A DNA stretch of 64,000 nucleotides from Nitrospirales bacterium. GTDB taxonomy: Bacteria; Nitrospirota; Nitrospiria; Nitrospirales; UBA8639. The DNA lies in assembly GCA_022828225.1 (NCBI GenBank), contig JAJEJG010000024.1, forward strand, positions 1 through 64,000, in the 5' to 3' direction. The notes beneath the pieces were generated by a model. It did not search any database and had not been told where the DNA came from. It was given only the letters and a program-made list of their open reading frames with translations. The translations under genes were made by a program, and so were the position numbers. Shown in pieces: positions 10,101-17,744 of this stretch; within the stretch, counting starts at the first letter, position 1; each line of letters starts with the position of its first letter.

Positions 10101-12325
10101 CCGTTTTCGCCCGGCTTCGCCGGCTTCACGGACGGCTGGCCGTCTTCATCCAGATGGATCATTTCCAGCCACGGGGCCGGGTTCCGGTCAGGGGAGAACG
10201 GTACGCGTTTGCCGAAGTGAGGCGTCAACCACGGCCACGCGACTTTCCCCGTCGTCGGCTCGAACCAGATGGGCCGGCGTTTCCCGGCTTCATAGCCCTG
10301 CCATTCCGGATGATATTTGGGATTCTCGGTCGTGCTTTCTTTTTCACTCATCGCACGTTCGCCGTCCCAGGTCCAATCGATCACGGTCGCGTCATACGAC
10401 TTCAACTGGCCGATCTCGTCTTCCGTGTGGCCGGGAAGTCCGCGGGTCGGCAACTGCATTTCAACCCAATCGTAAATCCGAACCACGGCCGGCTCGGCGT
10501 TCCAATCGGTTTTTTGGCTGTTATCGACCAGGTTGAACTTCGTCCCGAACCAATTCACGGTTGTGCCGACCAATTGGTCTGAGGTGACCGGCTTGGCAAT
10601 GCGCCCGACACGATCCGGCAACTCACGGAGCGGAGCCATCACGTCGTTCTGGATGCCGGGCACTTGCAGGGTATTGTAAACCCGCCAGTACCCCCACATC
10701 CCGGCCACATAGTGGTGTGCCACGTGACAATGGAACAGGAAGTCACCGGCTAGATATTGACACAGCCCCGATCCGCACTCGGTCTCCAGGTCCAGCGCTT
10801 CGGACGGCCCGATCACTTCTACGTCCACGCGATCCGTCTTCGCACGAATAAGCGGATACTTCACGGGTCCGTTCTGTCCCTTGTGCCACATCGGCATCTG
10901 ATCCACTGCCCGCGGGCTCCGGGTCCACCGGATGGCGCCGCCGTGCGGATGGTGGGAATGGAACACTTCCGAGCCGCCGTGAACCAGCCGGTACTTCGCG
11001 GGATCACCCAAGTAACTCCGGGGGATCGTAGGGCCGGTATCGCCGAAGGTGTAGGAACTGTAGGCCATGGATTCGTCTTCAAAACCGAAGTACTCATGTT
11101 GAACGTGCATATTGTTGATACCGAACGGTTCGCTCCGGTAGTTCAGAGCCCGGGCTCCCGGCCGGTAGGCATCGGTCAACGGATCACGTTGCGGCAGGAA
11201 GTCGCCGTGCTTGTTCACCGGCCTGAACGCTTCGTCACCCACTTCGTGATAAATCAACACGAATTCCCGGAAATCCGGTCCCATGCCGTTCTGAATCATG
11301 GCTTGCCAGCCGCTCGGCATATCCGTAGCCGGGCCCGTACCCAGGGGATCCAGATACTTCGAACCGGCCGGTTCGACCACGAACACTCCGAACAGTCCCA
11401 TCACGGTCAACTCACGATCATTACTGTAACTGTGGAACTGGCGCCCCCCTTCCTGGGTATCGGGATGAATGTACCACTCCATTTCCACGGGCGTGGTTTC
11501 ACAATTCTCTTCGCATTCTTCATCGGGGCCATAGGCAATGGCATCAGGATTCGTCGTCGTCGCCGGTTGACCGGTTTTGCTGACCACCATGCTCGACCCG
11601 TTGATGTGAAGACTCACGTCCTCGCCGAATTCCAACGAATTCCGGAGCGTGACTTTCACGCAATCACCCTGGTTGCCGCGAATCACCAGGGGTTGGATGT
11701 ATTGCCCCTGGATCCCGTTCTTGACGCCGCCGGGATTATGATGTCCTTCTTCCTCGCGCGCTTCCGCGTTCTTGGCTTCCTCTTCCCGGACGTTCTCGAT
11801 GTTTTCCGTCAGCGCGTACATGTAGCCGGGATAGTAATCCAGCCATTGATTCAACGTGATTTCCACGTTGATCGCGGAAATATCGTAATGCTTCACCGGA
11901 GCCGTGGCCGGACACTTGCCGCCGCCCGTCATCGCCACCGGTTCAATGTCACTGTCGGAAGACAACAGGTAGTTGCCCTTGCCGGCGCCATATTGATGCA
12001 TCATGGACATCGTGTTGTAGCCGCCCGTGTTGGATTCGGACATTTCTTCCTGCATTTGCTGCATCAACCGCTCATGCTGCTTTTCAACAAGTGCGGCGCG
12101 CTCGGCTCTCCCCTCCTGGGCATTCTCAATGATAGTCTGCCCTTTGAGGCGTTCGGCCCAAGCGGGGGATTCGTGATTCATCCCCGAGGTTTGGATCACT
12201 GCGGCTGAATCGGAAACGTCGGATTCAGCGTTGGCAAGAGGAAGCACAAAGCACACCAAGGCCAACAGGCTTGCCCCTCCCAGAAAAGCAAATCGCTTGA
12301 TGGATACAGGATTAAAATGAAACAT
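7181..12325 (-). CDS. Giant multi-domain multicopper oxidase with embedded LysM domain
   Basis: 1714 residues with signal peptide (about 1-33) and a strong ribosome site (GAAGGAGG). Several cupredoxin domains can be traced. The first pair carries HSHHPHGG (about 457-464) and HCHVAHHYVAGM (532-543, with C533, H538 and M543), which supply type 1 and type 2/3 copper ligands as in laccases. A LysM peptidoglycan-binding domain (about 942-986) is inserted in a beta-rich linker. A further cupredoxin has VFCHDHAFGGTTWPHG (about 1038-1053). The C-terminal third keeps the fold rhythm (YFNGRSSKLSEGSWGLIRV) but has few ligands. Size and layout recall giant oxidases such as MofA and MnxG (Mn(II) oxidation), although ordinary copper or organic oxidation is equally possible. 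It is exported and, through LysM, may be held at the cell wall. Confidence 0.85.
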   Translation of the reverse strand: MFHFNPVSIKRFAFLGGASLLALVCFVLPLANAESDVSDSAAVIQTSGMNHESPAWAERLKGQTIIENAQEGRAERAALVEKQHERLMQQMQEEMSESNTGGYNTMSMMHQYGAGKGNYLLSSDSDIEPVAMTGGGKCPATAPVKHYDISAINVEITLNQWLDYYPGYMYALTENIENVREEEAKNAEAREEEGHHNPGGVKNGIQGQYIQPLVIRGNQGDCVKVTLRNSLEFGEDVSLHINGSSMVVSKTGQPATTTNPDAIAYGPDEECEENCETTPVEMEWYIHPDTQEGGRQFHSYSNDRELTVMGLFGVFVVEPAGSKYLDPLGTGPATDMPSGWQAMIQNGMGPDFREFVLIYHEVGDEAFRPVNKHGDFLPQRDPLTDAYRPGARALNYRSEPFGINNMHVQHEYFGFEDESMAYSSYTFGDTGPTIPRSYLGDPAKYRLVHGGSEVFHSHHPHGGAIRWTRSPRAVDQMPMWHKGQNGPVKYPLIRAKTDRVDVEVIGPSEALDLETECGSGLCQYLAGDFLFHCHVAHHYVAGMWGYWRVYNTLQVPGIQNDVMAPLRELPDRVGRIAKPVTSDQLVGTTVNWFGTKFNLVDNSQKTDWNAEPAVVRIYDWVEMQLPTRGLPGHTEDEIGQLKSYDATVIDWTWDGERAMSEKESTTENPKYHPEWQGYEAGKRRPIWFEPTTGKVAWPWLTPHFGKRVPFSPDRNPAPWLEMIHLDEDGQPSVKPAKPGENGRWSLCPDRAGSQEYNVHFIKLPIELSAAQGDQPAVVDPNGLLYVVHDEEEAIRNNNDLKVPLVFRANIYDCMDWMLTSEWLDDDFTNFQSSKINTHFHFVQFDNQASDGVISGFSYEQSMRPFTQFEKKSDKGLPVPMNAKFTKAAGKGDRTIHVTNAQQYHVGTVILVGADNVPGSEVKRIVAIGSSGETASASGAGGGMYTVNPGDTLGGIAMRHGTDVATLVSMNGLADANMLSVGQQLQVPGGGGGGEAAAPSDGAQTLTFKTPLEHDHPVGDIVTVEFVRQRFWADADVGSVFCHDHAFGGTTWPHGAVCSFLIEPFGSTWHDPATGEAKRTGPVMDIHTVEPVGYGVSGSFRELMVQIMDTVPHTVNVVTAGNPPGQPVEVALEAGRTVSFQMPPNDLIKMTPMPFLNGGTHTTGGALNFRAEPFAQRLANNPETSQIFSSGTHGDPSTVTLRAYLGDAIVFRLIDVTMNESNVFTVSGHNFLTERYAGDANRKNSIHIGIAERYDLVVPQAGGTRLQSGDYMYFNGRSSKLSEGSWGLIRVLDEEVPDLKPLPNAAYGGPGIKKPLPVCPADAPVKNFNVVAIDYPQMAFNPNVEEAIEVDFERTIEVKNPDAKIYVLEEEVAKVSGEFQPMPLTLRANVGDCLKVKLTNKMKEGRASFSAFSLAFDPKDSQGVNLGNNPGDQTVAPGESRTYTYYADPAVGETQSLVWDWGNVAMNPRNGLFGGIVIGPKGSQYRDPKTGADISEKNSWTADVIVDRTVPGNEHRANYRDVALFFQDEDNIIGTSFMPYVQNVAGLVGVNYRNEPYLYREEQGCSLGRMFQPCNVDEPNEPATPIIEAHAGDPVRIHVFGASNEQNGMFTLEKHEWPIEPFMEGADRISVVEFSGSEGIDAFISSAGGPYSMPGDYVYSNARLPYSQSGQWGYFRVLSKNDQRILPLSGASPGVKEAKEGQSEEGSVRPISFKP

Positions 12326-12411
12326 GGAACCGCCTCCTTCAGATAGTAAACTCCGTCTCCCGGCAAGGAAATTATGCTTGAGTCCTAGTCTGCTTACAAA
12401 TGGAAAGAAAA

Positions 12412-12441
12412 AAATTACTGAAAACGAGATAGAGGTGTCAA
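12412..12441 (-). promoter_or_regulatory. Candidate promoter of the multicopper oxidase gene
   Basis: Minus strand: TTGACA (12441-12436), 18-base spacer, TAATTT (12417-12412). The -35 box is perfect and the -10 box weak. The leader to the ATG at 12325 would be about 80 bases. Confidence 0.45.
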
Positions 12442-12490
12442 GGGCGACTCGTCTTGAAAAAAATGATGGAAAAACAGCGGGTCCGGCCTC

Positions 12491-13348
12491 TTACCCCCGG
12501 CCGGTTTCGGACAGAATGCAGCGCTGAAAAGCCGTGCTCACCGCTTGAGTCACCGGGCCCGGGATGCGATCCCCAACCCGTACACCGTTCAGCGTGGAAA
12601 CGGGCAACACCTCGATGGTCGTCCCGATCAGAAACAGCTCATCGGCACTGGTCAATTCCTCCTCGGGAACCTCCCGTTCTTCAACGATGATCCCGGCTTT
12701 TCTCGCCAACTCCAACACCACGGCCCGGGTGACGCCGGCCAACAACTGGTCGCTCAGCGGGGCCGTGATGATGGTCCCGTCCCTGACCAGGCACACGTTG
12801 CTGGAGCAACCTTCCGTGACCAACCCGTCCTTCACCAGAATCGCTTCCATGGCCCCGGCATCGCAGGCTTCCTGTTTGGCCAGGACATTGGCCAGCAAGT
12901 TCAAGCTCTTGACCGAGCACCGGCCCCACCGGAGATCGGGCAAGGTGACGGCTGACACGCCCTCCCGTAAAAGCACGCCGTCGGTCCCGGCAATTCCTCG
13001 AAACGTCATCACGACGGTGGGCTTTGCCGGACTCGGAAAGAGGTGGGCCCGAGGAGCCACGCCACGGGTCAACTGGATGTACGCCAGACACTCGGCATAC
13101 TGACTCCGTTTCACACCCTCCCGGATCAGCGACTCCCATTCCGCTGCGAAGAGCGGAAGCGGTATGGAAACGGCCCGGGCGCTCGATTGCAATCGCAACA
13201 GGTGATCATGCAGCCGGAACGGAACGCCCCCATACGTGCGGACCACTTCGTACACGCCGTCGCCGAATTGAAACCCGCGATCTTCAATCGAGATGGTCGC
13301 CTGTTCAAGAGGAGAAAACTGTCCGTTGACGTATGCGATATCAGGCAT
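12491..13348 (-). CDS. dat: Class IV (PLP) aminotransferase, D-amino-acid transaminase type
   Basis: 285 residues covering the whole class IV fold: YVNGQF start, EDRGFQFGDGVYEV, the arginine cluster RLHDHLLRL, the PLP lysine in VKSLNLLANVLAKQEA, and TEGCSSNVCLV. These fit D-alanine (D-amino acid) transaminase, which makes D-Ala and D-Glu for cell wall or catabolism. Branched-chain transaminase or aminodeoxychorismate lyase are alternatives in the same family. It starts 14 bases after the chagasin-like gene and probably shares its transcript. Confidence 0.8.
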   Translation of the reverse strand: MPDIAYVNGQFSPLEQATISIEDRGFQFGDGVYEVVRTYGGVPFRLHDHLLRLQSSARAVSIPLPLFAAEWESLIREGVKRSQYAECLAYIQLTRGVAPRAHLFPSPAKPTVVMTFRGIAGTDGVLLREGVSAVTLPDLRWGRCSVKSLNLLANVLAKQEACDAGAMEAILVKDGLVTEGCSSNVCLVRDGTIITAPLSDQLLAGVTRAVVLELARKAGIIVEEREVPEEELTSADELFLIGTTIEVLPVSTLNGVRVGDRIPGPVTQAVSTAFQRCILSETGRG

Positions 13349-13362
13349 GAGATTGACAAACG

Positions 13363-13695
13363 TTATGAACCCGGTTCCTGCACGTGGACCAGGAACACGC
13401 GGCGGGCTTCGGTCGTAAATTTCCAGGCCATCCGTTTCTGAAATTCCAAGCGGTGCGTCCCGACTTGGAGCGGCTCGAATTCGAACTGACGCTTGCCCGA
13501 ATCCACCGCATTATTGCTGGTGGTCCGGAAAAACTCATCCGCGGTCAATACAAGCTGGGTCGGATCATACGCAGGCACCCACTGCTCGCCCCGCGTGCGA
13601 TCCTCCCACAGATTGACGGTCAACGGGACACCGACCGTCCCATACAGAGGCTTGCTATCAGATTCTTGTGTATCCATCAGGCTGTCCATCCCCAT
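13363..13695 (-). CDS. Chagasin-like (I42) peptidase-inhibitor domain protein
   Basis: Up to 110 residues; the ATG at 13677 (MDTQESDSK) is an equally good start. The sequence follows the inhibitor I42/chagasin plan: a first strand GTVGVPLTVNLWED, a middle FEFEPLQVGTHRLEF, then RMAWKF in place of the usual RPWE and a final strand VFLVHVQ. The family inhibits papain-like cysteine peptidases. No signal peptide is visible, but the 5' end abuts a MITE-like element 3 bases upstream, so an original N-terminus or promoter may have been displaced. Confidence 0.6.
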   Translation of the reverse strand: MGMDSLMDTQESDSKPLYGTVGVPLTVNLWEDRTRGEQWVPAYDPTQLVLTADEFFRTTSNNAVDSGKRQFEFEPLQVGTHRLEFQKRMAWKFTTEARRVFLVHVQEPGS

Positions 13696-13698
13696 TAG

Positions 13699-13841
13699 GG
13701 AACCTCTGATTTATTGCACTATCGGGCACATGGCGGCGTTGTGTCCTCGCTCAACCCTCACCTATCTAGTTTGATAAGCCTCGGGTTTCGCTGCGGGACG
13801 CCTTGCCCTGCATCCCGCTATCACCATAAATCAGAGGTTCC
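13699..13841. mobile_element. MITE-like element, 143 bp
   Basis: Perfect 15-bp terminal inverted repeats (ggaacctctgattta / taaatcagaggttcc) enclose a sequence with no coding potential. A possible TTA target duplication lies at 13695-13697 and 13842-13844, with one unmatched base on the left. It sits between the Rieske stop and the start of the chagasin-like gene. The ends resemble those of small DDE-type insertion sequences; no transposase is present. Confidence 0.75.
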
Positions 13842-13853
13842 TTAAAATTCACC

Positions 13854-14189
13854 TCAAAATTCCCGGCACGCGGAACTGACGAAAATCTCCCCATTCCGGA
13901 CCTGCACGTCATAGGTCGCGAGGCATTGCCCGCCGCCGTCCGTCCCGAACCCGTTCCGCACGTCAAATTGGAGATCATGCCAGGGACATCCTATCACGTA
14001 TCCTTTCAACTTGCCCTTGTGGAGCGGCCCCCCCTTATGCGGACAGACGTTGTTGATCGCAAAAAGCGTCCCGGACACGTTGAAGAGCGCAATGGTCTTG
14101 CCGTTGACCTTGAAGGCTTTCGAGGCGCCCGGCGGCACGTCCTCCGCCTTGCCGATCCGCACGAAGTTGTCCGGTGATAGAGAGTCCAT
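13854..14189 (-). CDS. Rieske [2Fe-2S] ferredoxin
   Basis: 111 residues from the ATG at 14189; a TTG at 14234 would add 15. It contains a complete Rieske site: CPHKGGPL (about residue 69) and CPWHDLQFD (about 88), so two Cys and two His for the cluster. There is no transmembrane anchor, so it resembles NirD/BphF-type soluble Rieske proteins that pass electrons to oxygenases or reductases. No oxygenase lies nearby. It follows the DUF192 gene and precedes the MITE; the original operon probably continued into the chagasin-like and aminotransferase genes. Confidence 0.85.
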   Translation of the reverse strand: MDSLSPDNFVRIGKAEDVPPGASKAFKVNGKTIALFNVSGTLFAINNVCPHKGGPLHKGKLKGYVIGCPWHDLQFDVRNGFGTDGGGQCLATYDVQVRNGEIFVSSACREF

Positions 14190-14248
14190 GATGTGTCCAA
14201 GCTTTTCCGGCAACAAATGCGCCAGGCCCGTCAATCCTCTCAGAAGCT

Positions 14249-14758
14249 TTACATCCGCAAGGCAAAGACGAGTTCCTGCCCCAAGGCCACCTGGGCGCGC
14301 TCCGCAAATCCGCTATTCGCCTCGATCAGATACCGTGCCCGTTCCGGCGGCGGCCCATGCCACTCACAAGGATCGCTTGCACAGGGAGGCACGGATTCGA
14401 CGATATGAACCACGTGCTTGCTTTCATTGACCCAGATCAAATCCACGTTGAACTGGTACTGTTTCGTCCAGACTTTATGCAGGCCGGACTCTTCGAACAG
14501 CATGATTATCCCGTGATCGTCCGGCAGCGTTTCTCGAAACGCCAACCCGAATAATAATTTTTCCGGGGTCTCGGCCACCTCCGCCTGAAGGTTGGCTCCG
14601 CCGGGGAACCGGACTTCGATGATCTCCGTCCCCTTGGGTGCATTAAACATCAATGCCCCGGAGACCAACAACAACGCCATCAGCACCAGAAACACGATGC
14701 GCTTCCTGTTCGGGGTCAACGGAGCGTTTGGTTTCGCACGAGACTTTGATGAACTCAT
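14249..14758 (-). CDS. DUF192 family membrane-anchored protein
   Basis: 169 residues from the ATG at 14758. Upstream in-frame sequence is repeat-derived and was not used. One N-terminal transmembrane segment (about 20-38), then the DUF192 domain: EVAETPEKLLFGLAFRETLP, GIIMLFEE and WVNESKHVVHI, then PCASDPC (a Cys pair) and YLIEANSGFAERAQVALGQEL. Family function is unknown. It is usually exported and small, and its neighbour here is a Rieske protein. Confidence 0.8.
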   Translation of the reverse strand: MSSSKSRAKPNAPLTPNRKRIVFLVLMALLLVSGALMFNAPKGTEIIEVRFPGGANLQAEVAETPEKLLFGLAFRETLPDDHGIIMLFEESGLHKVWTKQYQFNVDLIWVNESKHVVHIVESVPPCASDPCEWHGPPPERARYLIEANSGFAERAQVALGQELVFALRM

Positions 14759-14793
14759 GTGGTCCTGGTATTCGTTGTTCCTGTTTTGTCCTC

Positions 14794-14821
14794 TGTCATT
14801 CCTGCGAAAGCAGGAATCCGG
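14794..14821. repeat. Family C palindromic repeat (half-site)
   Basis: The inverted repeat gtcattcctgc / gcaggaat belongs to the dispersed family with ends gtcattcccg...cgggaatccag, also found at 26973, 28193, 37431, 38218 and 60379. It lies in the leader of the DUF192 gene. Confidence 0.6.
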
Positions 14822-14959
14822 GGTCTTTATTATGGCATGTGTCACCGGTCCATTCCATTGTATCACCCACCCATTTACCAATCGGCCTATATAATTTATA
14901 GTGTCTGATACAGACTTCTCAAACCGCCGCCCCTCACCTTCGATCAGGAGGATGTTGCC

Positions 14960-15307
14960 ATGAAGCAAAAAACGCTTAGAGTCTTCTTCATTGCAGGCGT
15001 GGCGCTGTCCCTCTCGTTCTCAATTTCAACGGGTACGTCGTCCGCGGTCATGCCCATCACGATCGACCATTTTGTGGCCAACCTCTTCCCCCAGGCCAGT
15101 CACTATCATTGGGTGGTGAACAACACCAAAAGGGAAACACAACGGGAAACCATCGTCGACATCAACACCTTCATCACAAAAAAGGATGGAGCGACGCCCA
15201 CGGAAAACCGGTTTCTACTGCTATTTCTTGATGGCCGGATTCTTGGCGCTCAAAATATTCCCCTCAATGCGATCGTCGACTGCGGTCCGGACGAAGAAGA
15301 AGTGTAA
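14960..15307 (+). CDS. Small secreted protein of unknown function
   Basis: 115 residues with a clear signal peptide (about 1-29), preceded by a GATCAGGAGG ribosome site. The mature part is about 86 residues, starts MPITIDHFVANLFPQ, is mixed alpha/beta and ends in a single Cys followed by an acidic tail (CGPDEEEV). I do not recognise a family. It is transcribed away from the DUF192 gene and ends at a strong terminator shared with the converging cupredoxin-like gene. Confidence 0.7.
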   Translation: MKQKTLRVFFIAGVALSLSFSISTGTSSAVMPITIDHFVANLFPQASHYHWVVNNTKRETQRETIVDINTFITKKDGATPTENRFLLLFLDGRILGAQNIPLNAIVDCGPDEEEV

Positions 15308-15326
15308 GAACGGGAAGGCAACCAAC

Positions 15327-15366
15327 AAAAAAGCCCCGTTCCCTGAAATGGGAACGGGGCTTTTTT
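15327..15366. terminator. Bidirectional intrinsic terminator
   Basis: Eleven-bp GC-rich perfect stem (15333-15343 with 15350-15360) flanked by A6 on the left and T6 on the right. It can terminate both the plus-strand gene ending at 15307 and the minus-strand gene ending at 15392. Confidence 0.9.
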
Positions 15367-15391
15367 ATACACAAACCGACGCTTTTCGCTT

Positions 15392-15886
15392 TTACTTCAA
15401 GACCACAAGATTGGAACCGAGGTGCGCAGCATGAAGCTGGCATTTCACCTTCAAGTTCCCGGAAGCGGTCACGTACGTCAAGTCGCTCATGGGAACACCG
15501 ATGTACTTCGTTTCCCCGGCCTTCAACACAATTTTGACCTGCAACGAGGTGGGACCGGCAAAAGCCGAATCAGCCGACAGGCTGAACCCATGGTCTCCAT
15601 CCAGGGCATTGGTGACTTTGATCAGGACGGGTTGACCTCTCCGACCGCCTGTGCCCTGATTTCTCAGATCGAGAATCGCGGTTCCGGGATACCAGGCTTT
15701 TTTCCCGCCGATCATCAAGGCAGTGTATTCCAGATCGACGTCGAGACTTGTAAAAGGTTGACCAACGATGGACCCGGTTGCAAGGTCGCCTACCATCGCG
15801 CCACCGGACTGCAAGGCCAGGGCGACTGAAGAACCGGCTGCCACCAGAATGAGACTTAAAAGGACGGATAGAAGCACCTTGTGCAT
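15392..15886 (-). CDS. Small periplasmic cupredoxin-like protein
   Basis: 164 residues, signal peptide about 1-25, excellent GAGGAGG ribosome site. The mature part is a beta-sandwich-like domain with DGDHGFSL (His ligand candidate) and C149-x2-H152-x2-H155 near the end (VKCQLHAAHLG). Compared with type 1 copper sites, the axial Met position is His. A single-domain soluble electron carrier is the simplest reading. The same Cys-His spacing as in the three CarboxypepD_reg fusions of this region makes functional overlap likely, though this is inferred. Confidence 0.75.
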   Translation of the reverse strand: MHKVLLSVLLSLILVAAGSSVALALQSGGAMVGDLATGSIVGQPFTSLDVDLEYTALMIGGKKAWYPGTAILDLRNQGTGGRRGQPVLIKVTNALDGDHGFSLSADSAFAGPTSLQVKIVLKAGETKYIGVPMSDLTYVTASGNLKVKCQLHAAHLGSNLVVLK

Positions 15887-16209
15887 TGCCTACCTCCTCA
15901 CAATAAAAATGACGTTAATAAAAAGTGCCGCGCTAAAACCTCAAGGCCACTCACGTTTTCCAAAAAACCCACTTGTCTACACCATTTTTCTGCACGGTGA
16001 ATGCGACTTATAGCATATGCCGCCATAGGACGCAAGGCTGTTTTTAGGGTGCACGTTGAGCGGAATATACCAGAATAATAAGGACAAAGAAATAGGCAGG
16101 CAATAGTCCAGTTCCCGCTCTCCCCCCGACTTTTTCCTTGCATCGTGATCTTTTTCAACGGTAGAGTGGAAACCTACCTGGTCGACAGTCGTCCGTGAGA
16201 CCGCGAGCC
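15887..16209. promoter_or_regulatory. Intergenic region with divergent promoters
   Basis: No convincing gene. For the minus-strand cupredoxin-like gene there is a weak TTGAGG, 17 bases, TTATTA pair close to its start. The rest is AT-richer than the surroundings, and no repeat family was recognised. Confidence 0.35.
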
Positions 16210-17223
16210 ATGACCTTCCTCTTCTTCGTCGCCCTGAGCCTGCTTTTCTCCTTTGCCCTGCCTGTTGCGGACATCATACCGGAGGCCGGAGCGTTTTCCA
16301 TCGTCCAACCCAAGAACGGCAGCAGCCACCCGTCCAATCAAGACGTGTCCGTCGTCATCGACGTGGGGACGGTCACGGGCGTCACGAAAGTCCGGTTCTA
16401 TTGGTACGAGGAAGGGGAAGACATGCTCAAGGCGTTCGTGGATGAAAAGTTGGCGGGCGTCGTGACCGACCCGCCGTTCGGAGCGAACCTGCGACCGCCG
16501 CAAGCGGCCACGGGGCGCTTGCGCCTGCTGGCCGTGGCCGATCAGGAAAACCGGCAGGCTGACGACGAGGATTGGGCGGTCTTCGACGAGGTGCTCCTCC
16601 TTATCCAACCCCATGGCTCATTGGAAGAAATCGATTTTGAAACGGACAAACCCTTGAAATTCGGGCGAGCGAGCGCCGTTAAAGTCTATGATCAACTGGA
16701 TTTTCTGGGAAAGTACATCGACCTGCCCGTCGTGGGCCGGTATTCGGACGGCGCAACGCGGTCGATTCGTAGCGCCGCCTCGGGGACAACCTATCACGTG
16801 GACGACGAGTCCGTGATCACCATCAACAAGGACGGCCGGCTACGGCTGGTCGGGAACGGCGCGACGACCGTAACCGTCAGGAATGGCGGGGTGGGGAAAA
16901 AGCTCGACGTCCTCGTGGAAGTCAATACCGACCCGAACCAGCCCCCCCTGGCCGACCCGGGTCCGACCCAGACCGTGTATTCGGGCGAACGGGTCATGCT
17001 CAACGGTCTCAAGAGCTATGATCCGGAAGGCGGCTCCCTGAAATATTCCTGGGCGCAAGTTCAAGGCAGCCGGATCGCCCTGCTCGATCCCGATTCGGAA
17101 AAAGCCCGGTTTTTCGCGCCGTTCGTCGTCGAACCCCGGCTTTTTCGTTTCACCCTCAGGGTCACGGACATCCAAGGAGCCGACAGCGACCCTGCCGTGG
17201 TCGATATCATGGTGGAGCCGTAA
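16210..17223 (+). CDS. Secreted Ig-like/PKD-domain protein
   Basis: 337 residues from the ATG at 16210; a GTG at 16195 is the alternative start. After a signal peptide (about 1-29) come an Ig-like domain with FSIVQPKNGSSHPS, a central bacterial Ig (Big_2-like) domain whose motif is VDDESVITINKDGRLRLVGNGATTVTV, and a C-terminal PKD domain (ADPGPTQTVYSGERVML, SYDPEGGSLKYSW). Such proteins are extracellular or periplasmic binding or structural modules; the ligand is unknown. Its stop lies 2 bases from the stop of the converging DUF151 gene, with no terminator between. Confidence 0.75.
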   Translation: MTFLFFVALSLLFSFALPVADIIPEAGAFSIVQPKNGSSHPSNQDVSVVIDVGTVTGVTKVRFYWYEEGEDMLKAFVDEKLAGVVTDPPFGANLRPPQAATGRLRLLAVADQENRQADDEDWAVFDEVLLLIQPHGSLEEIDFETDKPLKFGRASAVKVYDQLDFLGKYIDLPVVGRYSDGATRSIRSAASGTTYHVDDESVITINKDGRLRLVGNGATTVTVRNGGVGKKLDVLVEVNTDPNQPPLADPGPTQTVYSGERVMLNGLKSYDPEGGSLKYSWAQVQGSRIALLDPDSEKARFFAPFVVEPRLFRFTLRVTDIQGADSDPAVVDIMVEP

Positions 17224-17225
17224 GG

Positions 17226-17726
17226 TTACAGTTCGATTTGCGAATCCTTCGGCGATTGCCCCTTCCGGCCTTGTTCCAACAACGCTGCTTCGACGAAGAT
17301 GGGCGTGCCGAAATGAATCGCCAGGGCGATCCCGTCCGACGAACGGCAATCGAAGACCTTGGTTTGGCCGCCGGCGGCCATCGTCAACTCCCCGTAATAG
17401 ACCTGCCCTTTCAGGCTGATCCCGACCTGTACGACCGTCATGTCGTAGGCCTGTAAAATGGTGTGCATGAGATCATGAGACAACGGGCGCGGCGTTTTTT
17501 TCCCGGTCAGCGCCCCATGAATGGACCCCGCCACCGTCGGGTCCACGAAAATGGGGACCACGGCGTCCCGCGCCGTCAACAACACCACGGGCCCCACGTC
17601 CGACCATACGACTTTCACGTCATCCACTTTGACTTGCCCCGAAGGAGACGGGGGTTGCGCCAGAACCTGGACGGCACCAGCCGCCAAACATCCGGCGATC
17701 ACCAACAAGAGTTTGAGATGTCGCAT
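17226..17726 (-). CDS. DUF151 bifunctional-nuclease family protein with signal peptide
   Basis: 166 residues. Residues about 33-155 match the BFN/DUF151 domain: LLTARDAVVPIFVDPTVAG, RPLSHDLMHTILQAYDM, VYYGELTM, and DCRSSDGIALAIHFGTPIF. That last segment is the most conserved family signature. Plant and Thermotoga members have nuclease activity or link to DNA. Here a clear signal peptide (about 1-23, LAAGAVQVLA) predicts export, which is unusual. The gene runs in the same direction as the MBL-fold hydrolase 18 bases upstream. Confidence 0.8.
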   Translation of the reverse strand: MRHLKLLLVIAGCLAAGAVQVLAQPPSPSGQVKVDDVKVVWSDVGPVVLLTARDAVVPIFVDPTVAGSIHGALTGKKTPRPLSHDLMHTILQAYDMTVVQVGISLKGQVYYGELTMAAGGQTKVFDCRSSDGIALAIHFGTPIFVEAALLEQGRKGQSPKDSQIEL

Positions 17727-17744
17727 GACTGACTCCTTTGGCTT

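Noticed and set aside
8588-12208. Long plus-strand open frames opposite the multicopper oxidase (for example 8588-9538 and 10757-12208)
   Set aside because: They are antisense to a gene with clear domains and copper motifs. Their translations are rich in His, Arg and Gly without any recognisable motif, as expected for GC-rich antisense frames.
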